Origin: Mesostigma viride
Taxonomy: Eukaryota; Streptophyta; Mesostigmatophyceae; Mesostigmatales; Mesostigmataceae
Assembly: GCA_009746045.1 (NCBI GenBank)
Contig: RPFO01000082.1
Location: 2,966,741 to 3,030,740 of the forward strand
Length of the DNA: 64,000 nucleotides
Direction of reading: 5' to 3'
In this document: piece after piece, positions 19,989-31,200 of the stretch
How the letters are laid out: each line of letters starts with the position of its first letter
Numbering within the stretch: position 1 is the first letter of the stretch
The notes under the pieces: generated by a model
The model's database searches: none
What the model was told of the DNA's origin: nothing
The model's input: only the letters and a program-made list of their open reading frames with translations
Position numbers and translations under genes: made by a program

Positions 19989-22900
19989 TCAGGCACCAAA
20001 CACCAGCCACTTGAGGGCATAGTTGAAATCCGTCTGCTTGGTAAGGGTGTCATGCACAGCCTCCTCGCCCTCCTCCTCCGGGTCCCACAGGACGTTGAAC
20101 GACCAGCCTGCCGTTGTCTTCTTGGGCAGCGGCTCGACACGGACCGAGTTGCGTGGCGGTGTGTTGGCGATGGTACCGTAGTACCACTTCCAGTAGGGCT
20201 TGCCGTCATCCCCCACCACATCCCACAGCTGGCAGATGCGCCTGCCAACCATGGACTCAGGGGTCAGCTGAGAGAGGTGCAACACCTGGGCGGCCAGCAG
20301 CTCGGACGCCACAGGTGGGTCGATCTTCTTATCCTGCATGCGCTTGTACGCACCCTCCTTGTACGCATGCGGGTCGTCCTTGTTGGCATGCGGGTCCCAC
20401 TTGATGATGACGCGAGCCTTCTTCGTGGGTGACGCCTTCTTCTTGGGCGACGCCTTGGAGGAGGTGGCGGGGCCCGCCTTGGTGGTGGTGAGGCCAGCCT
20501 TGGTGGTGGCGGGGCCCGCCTTGGTGGTGGTGGGGCCCGCCTTGGTGACGGTGGGGCCCGCCTTGGTGACGGTGGGGCCCGCCTTGGTGACGGTGGGGCC
20601 CGCCTTGGTGACGGTGGGCGCCGAGTGAACCGGTGGGAGGACGTCTGTCTCGTCAATGAACGGTGCCACCTCCTCGGAATCCTCGAACGTTGACAGGCGT
20701 TTCATTTCGTACCGCCTCTTGAATGGCACCTGCACCTTGTCACCATGATGTGTCACAGTGGGGGGGGATGGCTCGTCGTCGTCCTCGTCGTCGCAGAGGT
20801 CGTCCTCGTCGTAGTCCTCGTCACTGTCCTCGGCATATGACACCTGCACGCAGTGAGGTGAGGTAAAGCAGCAGCAATGATGATGTCTGTCATGCGTGTA
20901 CGGGCAAGAAAACCAGCACGGAGACTGTGTACGCTGGACTAGGGAACCCCATGCATACTAAAATGGGTCACAAAAGTACCGCTACCTTAAGGGTTACACA
21001 CTCACAACTCCTACATTGCAAACAATAACAAGCAAGGGACAATCTGACAAGCATGGACATACCTTCTTGCGAGCCGCACGCGTGCGCTTGCGTGGGGGCA
21101 CGGCAGCTTCGCCATCTGGGCGGGCATTGGAGGTGGTCGCGGCCTCCACCACAGGGGTCGGGACAGCTGGCGCCGTCTTTGTGTTGTTGGTGGATGAGCC
21201 CGCACGCCCCCTCTGCTTCTTGGTGGGCGGGCCACCTTGGGCAGCATTGTGGGCGGCCAGCGTCTTCTTGCTGCCCCATACGCGGCACTCCTCGGGGGGT
21301 TTGTAGCCCACCACCCCCCTCTCACCTGCTGCATCTGACGCAGGGGGGGGGGGGCAACCCAGTTGGGGTCGACCTCGAAAACGGTGCCTTCAGCGGGCAT
21401 GGAATCTGGACCGGGCGTGTTGGCCAGGGGCACCCGCAAGGAAGCAGCCTCAACCTGTTACATACATACAAGGCAAACACACACACACACGGTGCGAGGC
21501 AGGCCAACACGCAAAAAGTCAGCTAAAGGGATTGTGCGGACAGGACAAGTATCAGTTGGTTTGCCAAGTTGGCGAAGTCAGCCAGTGGTCCACACATTGC
21601 AAAGGCACACCAGCTGAGTTCTTTTGACATGGTGTCAGAGGATTGATGAAAATGCTCGACTACGCGAGTTATTAGCAGCCTGACTTACCGCATCAGCGTT
21701 GGGAGTGACCGCCAGTTCCTCGTCAGTTGGGCGTGGGACCTCGTATTTCGTGAAGCCCTCGGGGCAGACGAGTGCGTCGCGCTTCGGATCCCGCTGGAGG
21801 CTGACGGCACAGCCGGTCTGCGTCCAGCCCTTCATGATGGTCAGCCTGCCCTCAGGCCCGCAGAGGCGGATCCAGGCGATAGCCACGGCATTCTGGATGA
21901 TGATCCGCGTCTCGGAGGCGTTGGGCGGGTCAAGCCCATCGCGGGCCCTCGCGTCCATTATGCGGGTGACCTCCGCGTCAAACCAGCGCTTGAACACGGC
22001 ATTGATGCAGCAGTCATTTGGCTGCCACAAGTGGGTCATGTTGCCCGGCCCATACCACGGCAACACCCCCATTTCCCGGAGGACTTGCCGAAAGGCGGGG
22101 GAGACCTGCATGCACCGATCCACCGCAGCACCAAAACACCCAGGCATTGGAAACGACACATAAAAAAAAGAGAATATTAGTCTCCGGCATCATCATCACC
22201 ACATGCCTTGCAGCCAACATGCACATGCACTGAAACGAAACAAGCCAAAGAAAATTGGGGTAATAAGGAAGGAAACACATGCCCACCTGAACAGCGAGGT
22301 TGTCCAAGAACAAGAGGACGTCACGCTTGCCGTACTTGGCGTACAACTTCTTCAAAAAGGCTTCAAACAGTTGCAACCACACCTCCGGGGCGTGGTCGCT
22401 GAACCAGGCGGAGGCCTGAAAGGTGACAACCGCCTCAGGCATGTACTGGTTGGTCTCGTAAGCCATACGAGCCACGTTCTTACCCGCGCCGGGGAAGATG
22501 ATGAGGGGGGGGGCATGTCAGCCAGCCAGTTCTCGTCAAAGGGGGAGTGGGGGGCGGTGGTCAGGCAAACGGTAACTGCCCGGTGCTTGTAATCCACCTT
22601 CTTGGTGCCCATGTTCACGTGGGACGCCCCTTTCTCCGCGAAGCACTTGCCCTTCATGTTCCTCAAGGCAAGGCCCACCTGGTCCATGTTAAACCGAAAC
22701 GTGCCGGTAGCGGGGCCGATGGGGAAACGCCCCCAATATGGGTCCCTGAGCGCCCTCAAGCCGCTGTTCAAACCGGCGACGATGAGCCCGGAATGAAACT
22801 GCTGCAACGCGGGCAACGCCTCCTCCATGGTGACATTGCGGTGGTTGCTCGCCATCCGCGTGACAAGGCCCCGTCGGCACGCGAACTCGCGGGCCCACGT

Positions 22901-23585
22901 GTCGGAGTACGCAAAGCCCATCCCCGCCGTCGGGTAATGTTTAGCCATCAAGATCTTGGCCTGTGCTTTGACGACGCTGCAATACGATTGGGAAAAACAG
23001 GCACGCAAGCAATGAGAGGGCGACAATCAGCAAGCTTTTGCGCTCCTTCGAATGTTCACCAAATACACATGCCGCTGTTTAAAGACAGAAACTACCCATC
23101 AGTGTTTTCAGCAAAACGAAGAACAAGGAAAGCATGCAAACTTACGCAAGCACAGGGGCTCTCTTCTGGCTGACGATCCAGTCCCTCAAATCCGCCTCCA
23201 TTAATGGAAAGCGGCCTTCTCGTTGTTTGCCGGGCACCAACCCTCGGCCCGAGTGGTTTTTCAGGCTTGGGTCATCAGCCATGGCACGGATCTTCGCCTT
23301 CGTCTCAGATTCCAGCCACCGGCAGACGGTCGAAGTGCTCACTCCATATTGCTTGGCGACGGCCGACGGCGTGGTAGTTCCCTGTTCGATACACGTGACT
23401 GCGACAACTTTCTGCTTCGCGCTCACGAGCGTGACCAGCTTTGTCTTGGGTGGCTCCAGGATGGGCGCCGCCTTGTCGTCAGCGGTGGGCAAAACATTGT
23501 CACTATTGGCCGGAACGCGCGCGCACAGCTGCGGCTGTCTCCGCCGTGGTTTAGCCCCACTTTCTTTGCCTGTGAAGTTAGTCAT
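19989..23585 (-). CDS. pogo/Tigger-type DDE transposase with C-terminal SH3-like domain, five exons
   Basis: Exons on the minus strand: 23585-23146, 22976-22287, 22105-21689, 21454-21063, 20843-19989, with donors GTAAGT, GTGGGC, GTAAGT, GTATGT and AG acceptors; phases match. About 930 residues. Exon 1 has a Psq/CENP-B-N-like HTH (TTPSAVAKQYGVSTSTVCRW) and the start of a CENP-B HTH (FPLMEADLRDWI), completed in exon 2. Catalytic residues: FNMDQ, LLFLDNLAVQ and QPNDCCINAVFK, spacing DD35D. Exon 5 has an acidic stretch, a TVTKAGP heptad array, then a segment with GRRICQLWD and YWKWYYGTI resembling a Tudor/agenet-type SH3 barrel. Runs of nine G (22505-22513) and twelve G (21343-21354) each break the frame and may be assembly errors. 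Probable mobiliser of the giant element. Confidence 0.85.
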
Positions 23586-23869
23586 GGGGCGTGGCTATGG
23601 CGCCAGCCCTCGTGGTGGGCACACGTGTACAGTATGGATGGTGCGCACACTTGGGTTGTGCGCAGGTCAGGTTGGTGGTGGATGTGCCACAGGACGACCG
23701 ATGCTCTTTTTTATATGCAAATTTGGGCGCCAAACTCAATTTGCACCGACTTTGCCAGATATTTGCCGACCTACACGTGGCTGAGTTGACGTTTCGCGGG
23801 CATCGGACGCGCGGGTTAGTCAGTGTTGCGAATCTGACCATTCGCAAATCGGCGTCGGGCCTGGATCTG

Positions 23870-24090
23870 GCGCCTCGCAATTTGAAATTTGCCGTCTCAT
23901 TAGGTACGCAATCTACCGACTTGCGTACATAAGTAGTACTGTAGGACGGCGCAAGGGCGCAAGTGCGCACTTGTCGCGCCTCGCAATTTGAAAATTGCGG
24001 TCTCATTAGGTACGCAATCTACCGACTTGCGTACATAAGGAGTACTGTAGGACGGCGCAAGGGGGCCAGTGCGCAACTTGTCGCGCCTCT
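23870..24090. repeat. Tandem pair of about 115 bp upstream of the transposase
   Basis: Two copies of a unit with CCTCGCAATTTGAAA, TCTCATTAGGTACGCAATCT and GTACTGTAGGACGGCGCAAG (about 23870-23985 and 23986-24090). They sit 300-500 bp before the transposase start. GTACTGTAG also occurs at the ends of the giant element, so they could be transposase-binding or promoter sequence; untested. Confidence 0.65.
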
Positions 24091-24094
24091 TCAC

Positions 24095-24273
24095 CGTGTA
24101 CACCCGGCATGTATACCCGGAGTGTACACCCGGAGTGTACACCCGTGTGCACCCGGCAGTGCAGACCGAAGTGGAGCGTGACCCACAACGACGTTGTGGG
24201 TCACGCTACACTTCGGCCCACCGCCACGCTCAAGTGTCGGCGCTTGCATACTGTACATATGTTATGTAGTGGC
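24095..24273 (+). repeat. Composite palindrome repeat, copy 3, left part
   Basis: GTGTACAC-type array (24097-24150), near-palindrome GTGACCCACAACGACGTTGT.. (24178-24204), then the same spacer as 15242-15300 ending GTTATGTAGTGGC. The unit continues at 38899 after element A. Confidence 0.8.
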
Positions 24274-24773
24274 TGTTGTATTAAATGGATATTGAATAGA
24301 AAATTTCTTGACGGAAAATTCAATAATCTGACGCGCTCAGCACAAGCCCCCGACCTCTTTGTAGCTCACGTACGCCATTAACAGTGGAATACCGTCAATG
24401 TTACGTTCGCACCACTTTTGTCGGCTTTTGTCATCCTAGCACGCCAAGCAGTAGTGACAGGACCTGCGGCGCTACACTGATCCATTCAGCGCCGCCCACA
24501 AAACATTAAACCACCGGCCGAGTACCAACCAACCAACAGTCACAACCGTTACAGGACCACAAACGCATAAGCCGTCACCACCGAAAATAGCATCACCGAG
24601 ATTCGACCACATAAGCCCTAGCCAACGGACAATATTGACAAACGCAAGAAGTAAAGTCAGATTGCGCACCCCTGAAATTCCGACAACGCTCAGACACGCA
24701 ATAGCCCAAATATCGGCGTACCAAATTCCGTACCAATTCAAGTAGTGACTGCGAGATCTGCAATATCACAACA
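24274..24773 (-). repeat. 3' LTR of element A
   Basis: 500 bp, TG..CA bounded, matching 38399-38898 by eye. On the minus strand it follows a purine-rich tract (24774-24791). Confidence 0.92.
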
Positions 24774-25191
24774 CCAGCCCATTTTCTTTTCGAGCAGTCA
24801 CCCATCCATCAACACCATATATTCTCACTCAAGAGCTACCAGCAAACACTCCCCATACTGCACAACATCATCCAGAGCATTATGTACTAGAGGAGTCTCT
24901 ACCCCTTCCTTAATTGGCGCCCATTCATGCCCTGGTTGAGCTGTCAGTGTCTGCCGTAAGTCCTGTGAGCAAGCTAGAACACAAGACTGATCATTACGAT
25001 CGCCCTTGAGTCACGGCACATCCACACATATCATCAAAACCGCACACCCACCAAGGACACAGCCCCACCAAGTTAACCCAACCGTACCGGGTCCCCCTTT
25101 TCAGTTAAAGGGCTCGTTAAGGGATCATACCCAGCCCACCAAACAGATAGGTCCAAAGGTCAACTGCTGGAAAGATTTTGCCACAAGGTCA
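24774..25191 (-). other. 3' untranslated region of element A
   Basis: Non-coding stretch between A's original pol stop (TGA at 25191-25189) and its 3' LTR. Confidence 0.7.
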
Positions 25192-25196
25192 CAATG

Positions 25197-25893
25197 AGTT
25201 AACGCCAAGCGCATTGGCGTGATCCTGATTCGGCATATCTCTGCGATTCCAGCGGCACCGGAACGAGTTCATTCCGACAAGTATCAAGAAAGTTATGGCG
25301 TTCCGACTTCCCGGTCGCGCGCGAGCGCGAGCCGGCTGTTCTTCTAAGTCGGACGTGAATATTTGCCGACGACATATGGGGTCGACAGTAATTCCTGGGC
25401 TGACAGGAATTAGGTGCTGTACCTACGACGGTATTGGATTAATACGTCGTACGCAGGAAATAGGAACCTCAACCTGTGGTCTGTTGGTACCGCAGGCTTA
25501 GTCCTGGACTTCTAGGTGCAGATGCAATAATCACTGTGGTGACTGTACTCTGTGGTCACTGTGCCTGTATGGCAGACCTACTGTATAGGAGCTGGGCGCT
25601 GTACAGGTAGTGAATACTGTACCGGGGTGTTATTACTGAGCAGGCCTCCTAGGCTGCTCAGGACTAGCAAGCACAGTGCACAAGTATATAAACAATAGGC
25701 CAGTGCCAAATGGGCATCTCTTGCGAGCCCGCCTCACGTGTTGTGCCTTGACTTGGCAAGCGCGTGTACAAGCCTCAAGTGTGTGAGCGCTGTAAACATT
25801 ATCCGATTTAACAAAGCTCCGTTTCCAACCATATCACACATTGCTGCATTGCAACCATATCCTTCACATTGCGTGTGCTAAGAAAGCTTAACT
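25197..25893 (+). repeat. 5' LTR of element B
   Basis: Includes CAAGTATATAAACAATAGGC (25681-25700), a probable TATA box and promoter, and a GTGACTGTACTCTGTGGTCAC inverted motif near 25540. Terminal inverted AGTTAA/TTAACT. Confidence 0.9.
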
Positions 25894-25986
25894 CAAATTA
25901 CAACCAGTCTCAGCGGAACGGCCAGGAGGGTCGTTGCCGGTTGCGGTGTGCAGCTTTGACGACGAGAGGAGCTCGTCCGGTGGTGA

Positions 25987-26903
25987 ATGGTGCAGGAGGA
26001 ACAACGGCAGCAGGATTTCCGGTTTCGGCAGTCTGCTGGGGGTTCGATTTCTCCTGAATTACGCCGTGTCGTTCGGGATCTATCTTTGTTGCTTGCAGAT
26101 CGTCCGCCTGTAAATCGCAGCTTCGTGCAATTCGTCGACGACCAGGTCGAAGATTGGGAGCGAATTCTGCGACACGTACAAACCATCGTCATTCCGGAGC
26201 ACCGGAGCATCGACGACCTTGAGCAGGAGCTTCACGGGTTGGTCGGCATCCAGACGGTGATTACTGCAGTAGCAGAGCGAGTGCGGACGGAGTTGGCAGC
26301 AAGGCGAGGCGAGGTTGCGGAGCAGCTGGCGCAGGGCGACACGAGTTTGTGCCGACAGTAGCGGGCGCGGGAGTACCACGTGCTTTCGCAGGCGGCATCG
26401 GCGACGAGGGTGTTGCAGCGGGACCAGTTAGGCGTGAACGACGCGGAGCGGAGCATCACAGGCGGCTTGCAGAGGTCGGGGCGACAGCGGAAGCCATCGC
26501 CGGAGGACACGCGCGACAAGAGTCGGCAGGTTTCCAGAGCGAGTAAGAGTTCCTTTTCAGGAGCTGCCCCGCCCCTTCGCGTTCGTGTGACGCGTTGGGA
26601 GGAGTTTGCACCTCTTGGTACGAGAGTGACCTTGAGGTAGGAGCAGGGGGTGTCGCTGGGCTAGGCGACGAGGCACTTGGCGACCACGAGGTGCCAACGT
26701 ACAATCCGCGAGGTGCCAACGACGGGTTGTCACCTGTCTACTTTACCAACGGTGACGATTCAGTCATCGCGGGCCGACAGCGGGTCGACGACGGCGCAGC
26801 AGGTAGCAGGGTACCAGAGCTGATTGTGGTGAGCGACAGCGACGACGACAGCGACAAGGAGAACCAGGACGCGCCTGGGGCCAGCCGTGGTGGTCTTGCC
26901 TGA
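25987..26903 (+). CDS. Unknown ORF region upstream of B's gag (broken frames)
   Basis: Frames 25987-26361, 26380-26640 and 26595-26903 overlap or adjoin. The first is helical (VNRSFVQFVDDQVEDWERIL, RVRTELAARRGEVAEQL), the last ends in an acidic stretch VSDSDDDSDKENQ. Together they probably represent one coding region of about 300 residues with indels. Elements C and O also have an extra ORF before or within gag. No domain recognised. Confidence 0.5.
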
Positions 26904-27005
26904 GTGGTAACACTTGGCACTTTCCTTTCTTGTTCAGTAGCTTATATTGCTTTAATTGCTGCTTGGCCACTTGGCTGGCTGTAGCAGATCTGAACAGAGG
27001 CCATC

Positions 27006-28191
27006 ATGGAGGATGGAGCTATCAACCAACAAGCGGGCTTTATGGGCTTCGGACGGCGCGGCGCTGGGCTGGATGGACGAGATGGACGCGATGGACGCGG
27101 TGGACGCGATGGACGCGGGGACGGCCAGGCGCTGGGAGACCAGGCTGAGGTGCCAGATAATCAGAGCCAAGGATCGCAGGGCGGGCAGCACGCGCCAGCC
27201 GCAGATCAAGCGGCGCCTAAGCGACCAACTGTTGCTGAGGGGTACGCGGTGCTAGGCCAGTTTCAGTCCATCAAGGACAATTGGCAGCCCCGGGATGCTG
27301 AGAGGATGTTAGAGGACATGAACTTGTACACGGAGATATACAACGGTGACAAGCTTCGCATCCTGGCGTCTAGTGCCTACATACGGCAGTCGGCGAGGCG
27401 GCTGTTCAAGTTTGTTCGGGAGCGACACGCGGCGGGGGACACCTGGGCGGCGTTTATGACGCGACTCAGGTGTTCCTGAGTGACAAGAGGACCATAGATG
27501 GGTCCCACCTGAAGCAAGAATACCTGGACTACAAGCCCATCAAGGGGCAACTAGTGGTCCACGCCTTTGAAGACTTCGTCAAGCTGAGGGAGGACGCCAT
27601 GGCCAAGGGCTTCTTCGTCGCAGATCGGATGGCCATGGGCGACTTTCTCAAGTCGCTGCAACTGGATCCGGTCACCATGGATAATGTGACCATCCACATG
27701 CGACAGGTCCATGGCTGGGCAGCCATGACGGATCAGTTGTATGAGTGTTTCAGCGGCAAGTACGTGGGGGTAAGCGCCCTCGTCAGAATGATGAGGAGGC
27801 CACTGAACCCACGGTTAAGTCCATGAGGGGATCGGGCCACGGGGGCCCAGCGTCCTCGAGAGGGCCTGAGACCTCTTCAAGGGGTCGAGGAAGGTCCAGG
27901 AGGGGGCGTGACAGAAGGGCTGGACGGGGGACCCCGCCGAAGTCGGGACATCCACAGTCCCAGTTTGACTTCAAGAGGGTGGGTGGTCCTCCCAAGGCTG
28001 GGCCCAGCAGTGGGACCTCACGGGACATCAGTCAGGTGGAATGTTATTTCTGCCAGGGGAAGGGTCACTTCAGGAATGAGTGTCCCTCGTACCTGAGGCA
28101 GGAAGGTCAGAGCAAGCCAGCTCAGGGTGGCAGCAAGGACAAGGCTGGTCCATCCCAGGACAAGGGCAAGGGCAAGGCTGCTGATCATTGA
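27006..28191 (+). CDS. Gag of element B (frameshifted)
   Basis: Three frames in sequence: 27006-27479 starts MEDGAINQQAGFMGFGRRG, with a GRDGRD-type repeat; near 27470 it shifts to a frame with FLSDKRTIDGSHLKQEYLDY; near 27770 it shifts to a basic, Ser/Gly-rich nucleocapsid with the zinc knuckle CYFCQGKGHFRNEC, ending at 28191. CX2CX4HX4C is the standard RNA-binding knuckle. The two shifts suggest decay or sequencing indels; one could be programmed. Confidence 0.75.
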
Positions 28192-28224
28192 TATGAGCCT
28201 GCACACATCCCTGAACCCTGGAGG

Positions 28225-31200
28225 GTGCCCCCAGGGGTGTGTAATGAAGCTGCTAGTGACAGCAGTGAGGGGCAGCCCCATGCTCTAGTGAAAGAGCCTA
28301 TTGGACACGATGGGGCAAGCTTGGTTACCACAGAGAGTATGCCAGCTGTAGCTGCAGTGGTTACTCGCCAACGTGCCCGCCATGGCGGTGCTGAGCCTGA
28401 GGTAGGACCTGGTGATGTGGACCCAGGTGGATCTCAGAAGCATTCTGACCGTGCAGGACTGGCACAGGATGGTCAGGATGAGGATAGGGCTGGAGACAGT
28501 CTGACAGGCACGACCCTGGTGCCTCCTGTACATAAGGGATCTGTACATACCTTGAGTGCTAATAATGACAATAAAAGGTTTTCTCTCTTGTATGACATTG
28601 CCTCAAGGTTGCATACCATGTTTGGCCATGCAGCTCAGTCTTTGCAAGTTGCTAGACGGCTGGGAGGAAGTGAGTTGTACTCCATCTGCCAACAGGTTGC
28701 TCAAGCTTGCAAGTGCAGGCTAGTTGCTAGAAAGCCCAAGCAGTCTCATGCCAGGACTCCTATTTTGCAGCCAGGCCATGTGCAGGTAGATATTCAGAGA
28801 ATCAGGGGTTTGAAGCTGCTGGTGGCAGTGGACAGATATACCAAGTACAAGACCCTAGAGATCCTGCCTGACATGGAGAAGCCTACATTGATTGCTGCTC
28901 TGAAGTTGACAAGGAGCAGGTACCCTGGGTTGGAGTTGTTGCAGTGTGACATTCAGTTTGAGTGCTGTGAGAACCTGCCAGAGTTTCCAGAGTTGCTGAT
29001 TACACCCAGGGAGAGCCACGGCCAGCAAGGGGTGGTGGAGAGAGCCATCCAAGAGATCAAGACTGTGCTGCTGGTGGAGAGGATTCCAAGGACGTCATCT
29101 GCCATTGTGACATCTGCATGGCTACGTTCTGTGGAGGACAGGCTGAACCTGAGGACTCCCATGTTCTTTGGTGACATTGCCATCAATCCTCTTATGCTGC
29201 ATACCAGGATGCTGCCAGCTGATGCTGAGCAGGCATGGAAGGAGAAGCTAGAGGCCAAGTTCCTCAAGCTGAGGCAGAAAGACAAGGGCTGGAGTGTCCT
29301 AGAACCTAACGTTGGACAACAGGTTGTTGTGTGGAAGGAACCAAGCTTTCCAGGGAAACGTGGCAGCTGGCATGATGGGGTGGTGACCCGAGTAGAAGCC
29401 GCTGGCCATAAGTGCTGGGTGGCCATTGATGGCTCCCAAGCAGTGCACCGTCTGTCCTGGTCAAAGATCCGTCCCCGGGGAGGTAATCAAGGAGACCTCT
29501 TCCAGGTGCCCGCTGGTGTACAAGGCGGGGGTGACGTGGAGCTTCCTGATCAGGGTGCTACAGCTGTATCGAGCCCTCAGGGTGACCCTGGCCCGGCCCC
29601 TGGGGTACCTTCACATACGGTGGTTGGGCAAGCAGGCGGACAGGCTGCACCTCCGGAACGGCCCGACACCAGGCCTAGGGGTGTGCGTCTATCAGATATT
29701 GTACAGGCTTTGCAAAGAGCCAAGAAGGAGCCTAAGGTGTCCAAGCTTGTCCAGTTGGATGAACCTGAGGTAGCTGCCATGGAGATAGATACCAATGCAC
29801 AGGTTTCTGTCATGGGACCTCAGCATACAGGAGAACTGCTGGTCGGAGAACCAAGTTGCCCCTGGGTGTCTGATTTCAGTGGTAGGACGCATCTAAGGGT
29901 GTTGGGAGAGGTTACTGCCCCTGTCATGGGTGTGGATGTGACCTTCCTTGTCCTAGAGGACTATGATGGCCCTGTGATTTTGGGTCAGAATTTTCTGGGC
30001 AATCCTGGGATTTCTATCAGAGCTACAGCTCTGAGAAGAGATGGCTGGGGGATGATTCCCCTAGAAAATTTCAGGACAACATTTCCAGTCAGGTGCAGGG
30101 CCAAGCCGGTCAAGGGTGTAAAATGGGATGAAGGGGAGGTGCCCCCAGCGGCCAGTTTGGTTATTCCAGCTGTGTTGCACCCCAGCAGTATTGGCATAAC
30201 TCACAGGAGCCTTGCTGCACACTCTCCTTTGACATATGACCAGCTGGTCCAAGAGATGAGCTCGCCTACTTTGTTTGAGGCTTGGAAGCTCGCCTTCTCC
30301 AAGGCATTGGAGGAGTGGTTGCAGTTTGAGTGTGCTGCACCAACAGACAGACGTCCCCCAGCATCAAGGAAGCTTGCTTTGAGATTTGTGCTGAAGAGGA
30401 AGGTTGTGGATGAGGTATCAGTGCCCCATGTCAGGCCTGTCCTGAATGAGTATCACGGCACGGGGAGTCTGCCAGGAGAGGAGCTATACACGCCAGGGAT
30501 GCTACACGACACATGGAGAATTTTGCTATGTCTCTACGTGGGGTTGCTGAACAGGGGAGCAGCTATGTCATCAGTGCTGCTGGACTTCAAGAGGGCATTT
30601 TTAAAATCTGATCCAGAAGTGGCCAGGAGGGTGTGGAAGCAGGATGAGCCTTACTGTGTTGAGGTGCCTGCCATCTGGAAGCTGGAGCTGCATCAACAAT
30701 TCCTGGTTATTCTGAAGGGCCTGGAAGGACTCAGGTCGAGCCCAATCATCTGGAGACTCACGCTGCAGGAAGCTCTGATCAGTGAGTGTGGCTTGAGAGT
30801 GTCTTCAGTTGATCCCTGTTTGCTGCTGGCCCAATGGGAGGGTCTGCCAGTGTATGCTAGTTTGCATGGAGATGATCTGCATTTGCTAGCCCCCACGACC
30901 TGGCTGAAGAAGTTTATTCCTGTCATCAGTGGCAAGTTTTCACTGGGCAAGGAGCTGTGGCAGGAGCCCAACAAGCCTGTAGTGTTCTGTGGAATGCAGG
31001 CTACCCTGTTCAGGAGGGACGGGGAGTGGAGTATCAGGCTTCAGGCTGGAGGAGATTATAAACAGACCATTGTGAAGGCCTTGCCAGAGAAGATCACCCA
31101 GGCTGCAGGACCTGAGTTGAGAGGCATGTGGGCCTGGTTTGCCAGCATCTGTGGTCCGTCTTTGATGGTCCATAGCAGAATGCCTGATGAGGTGCTTGAG

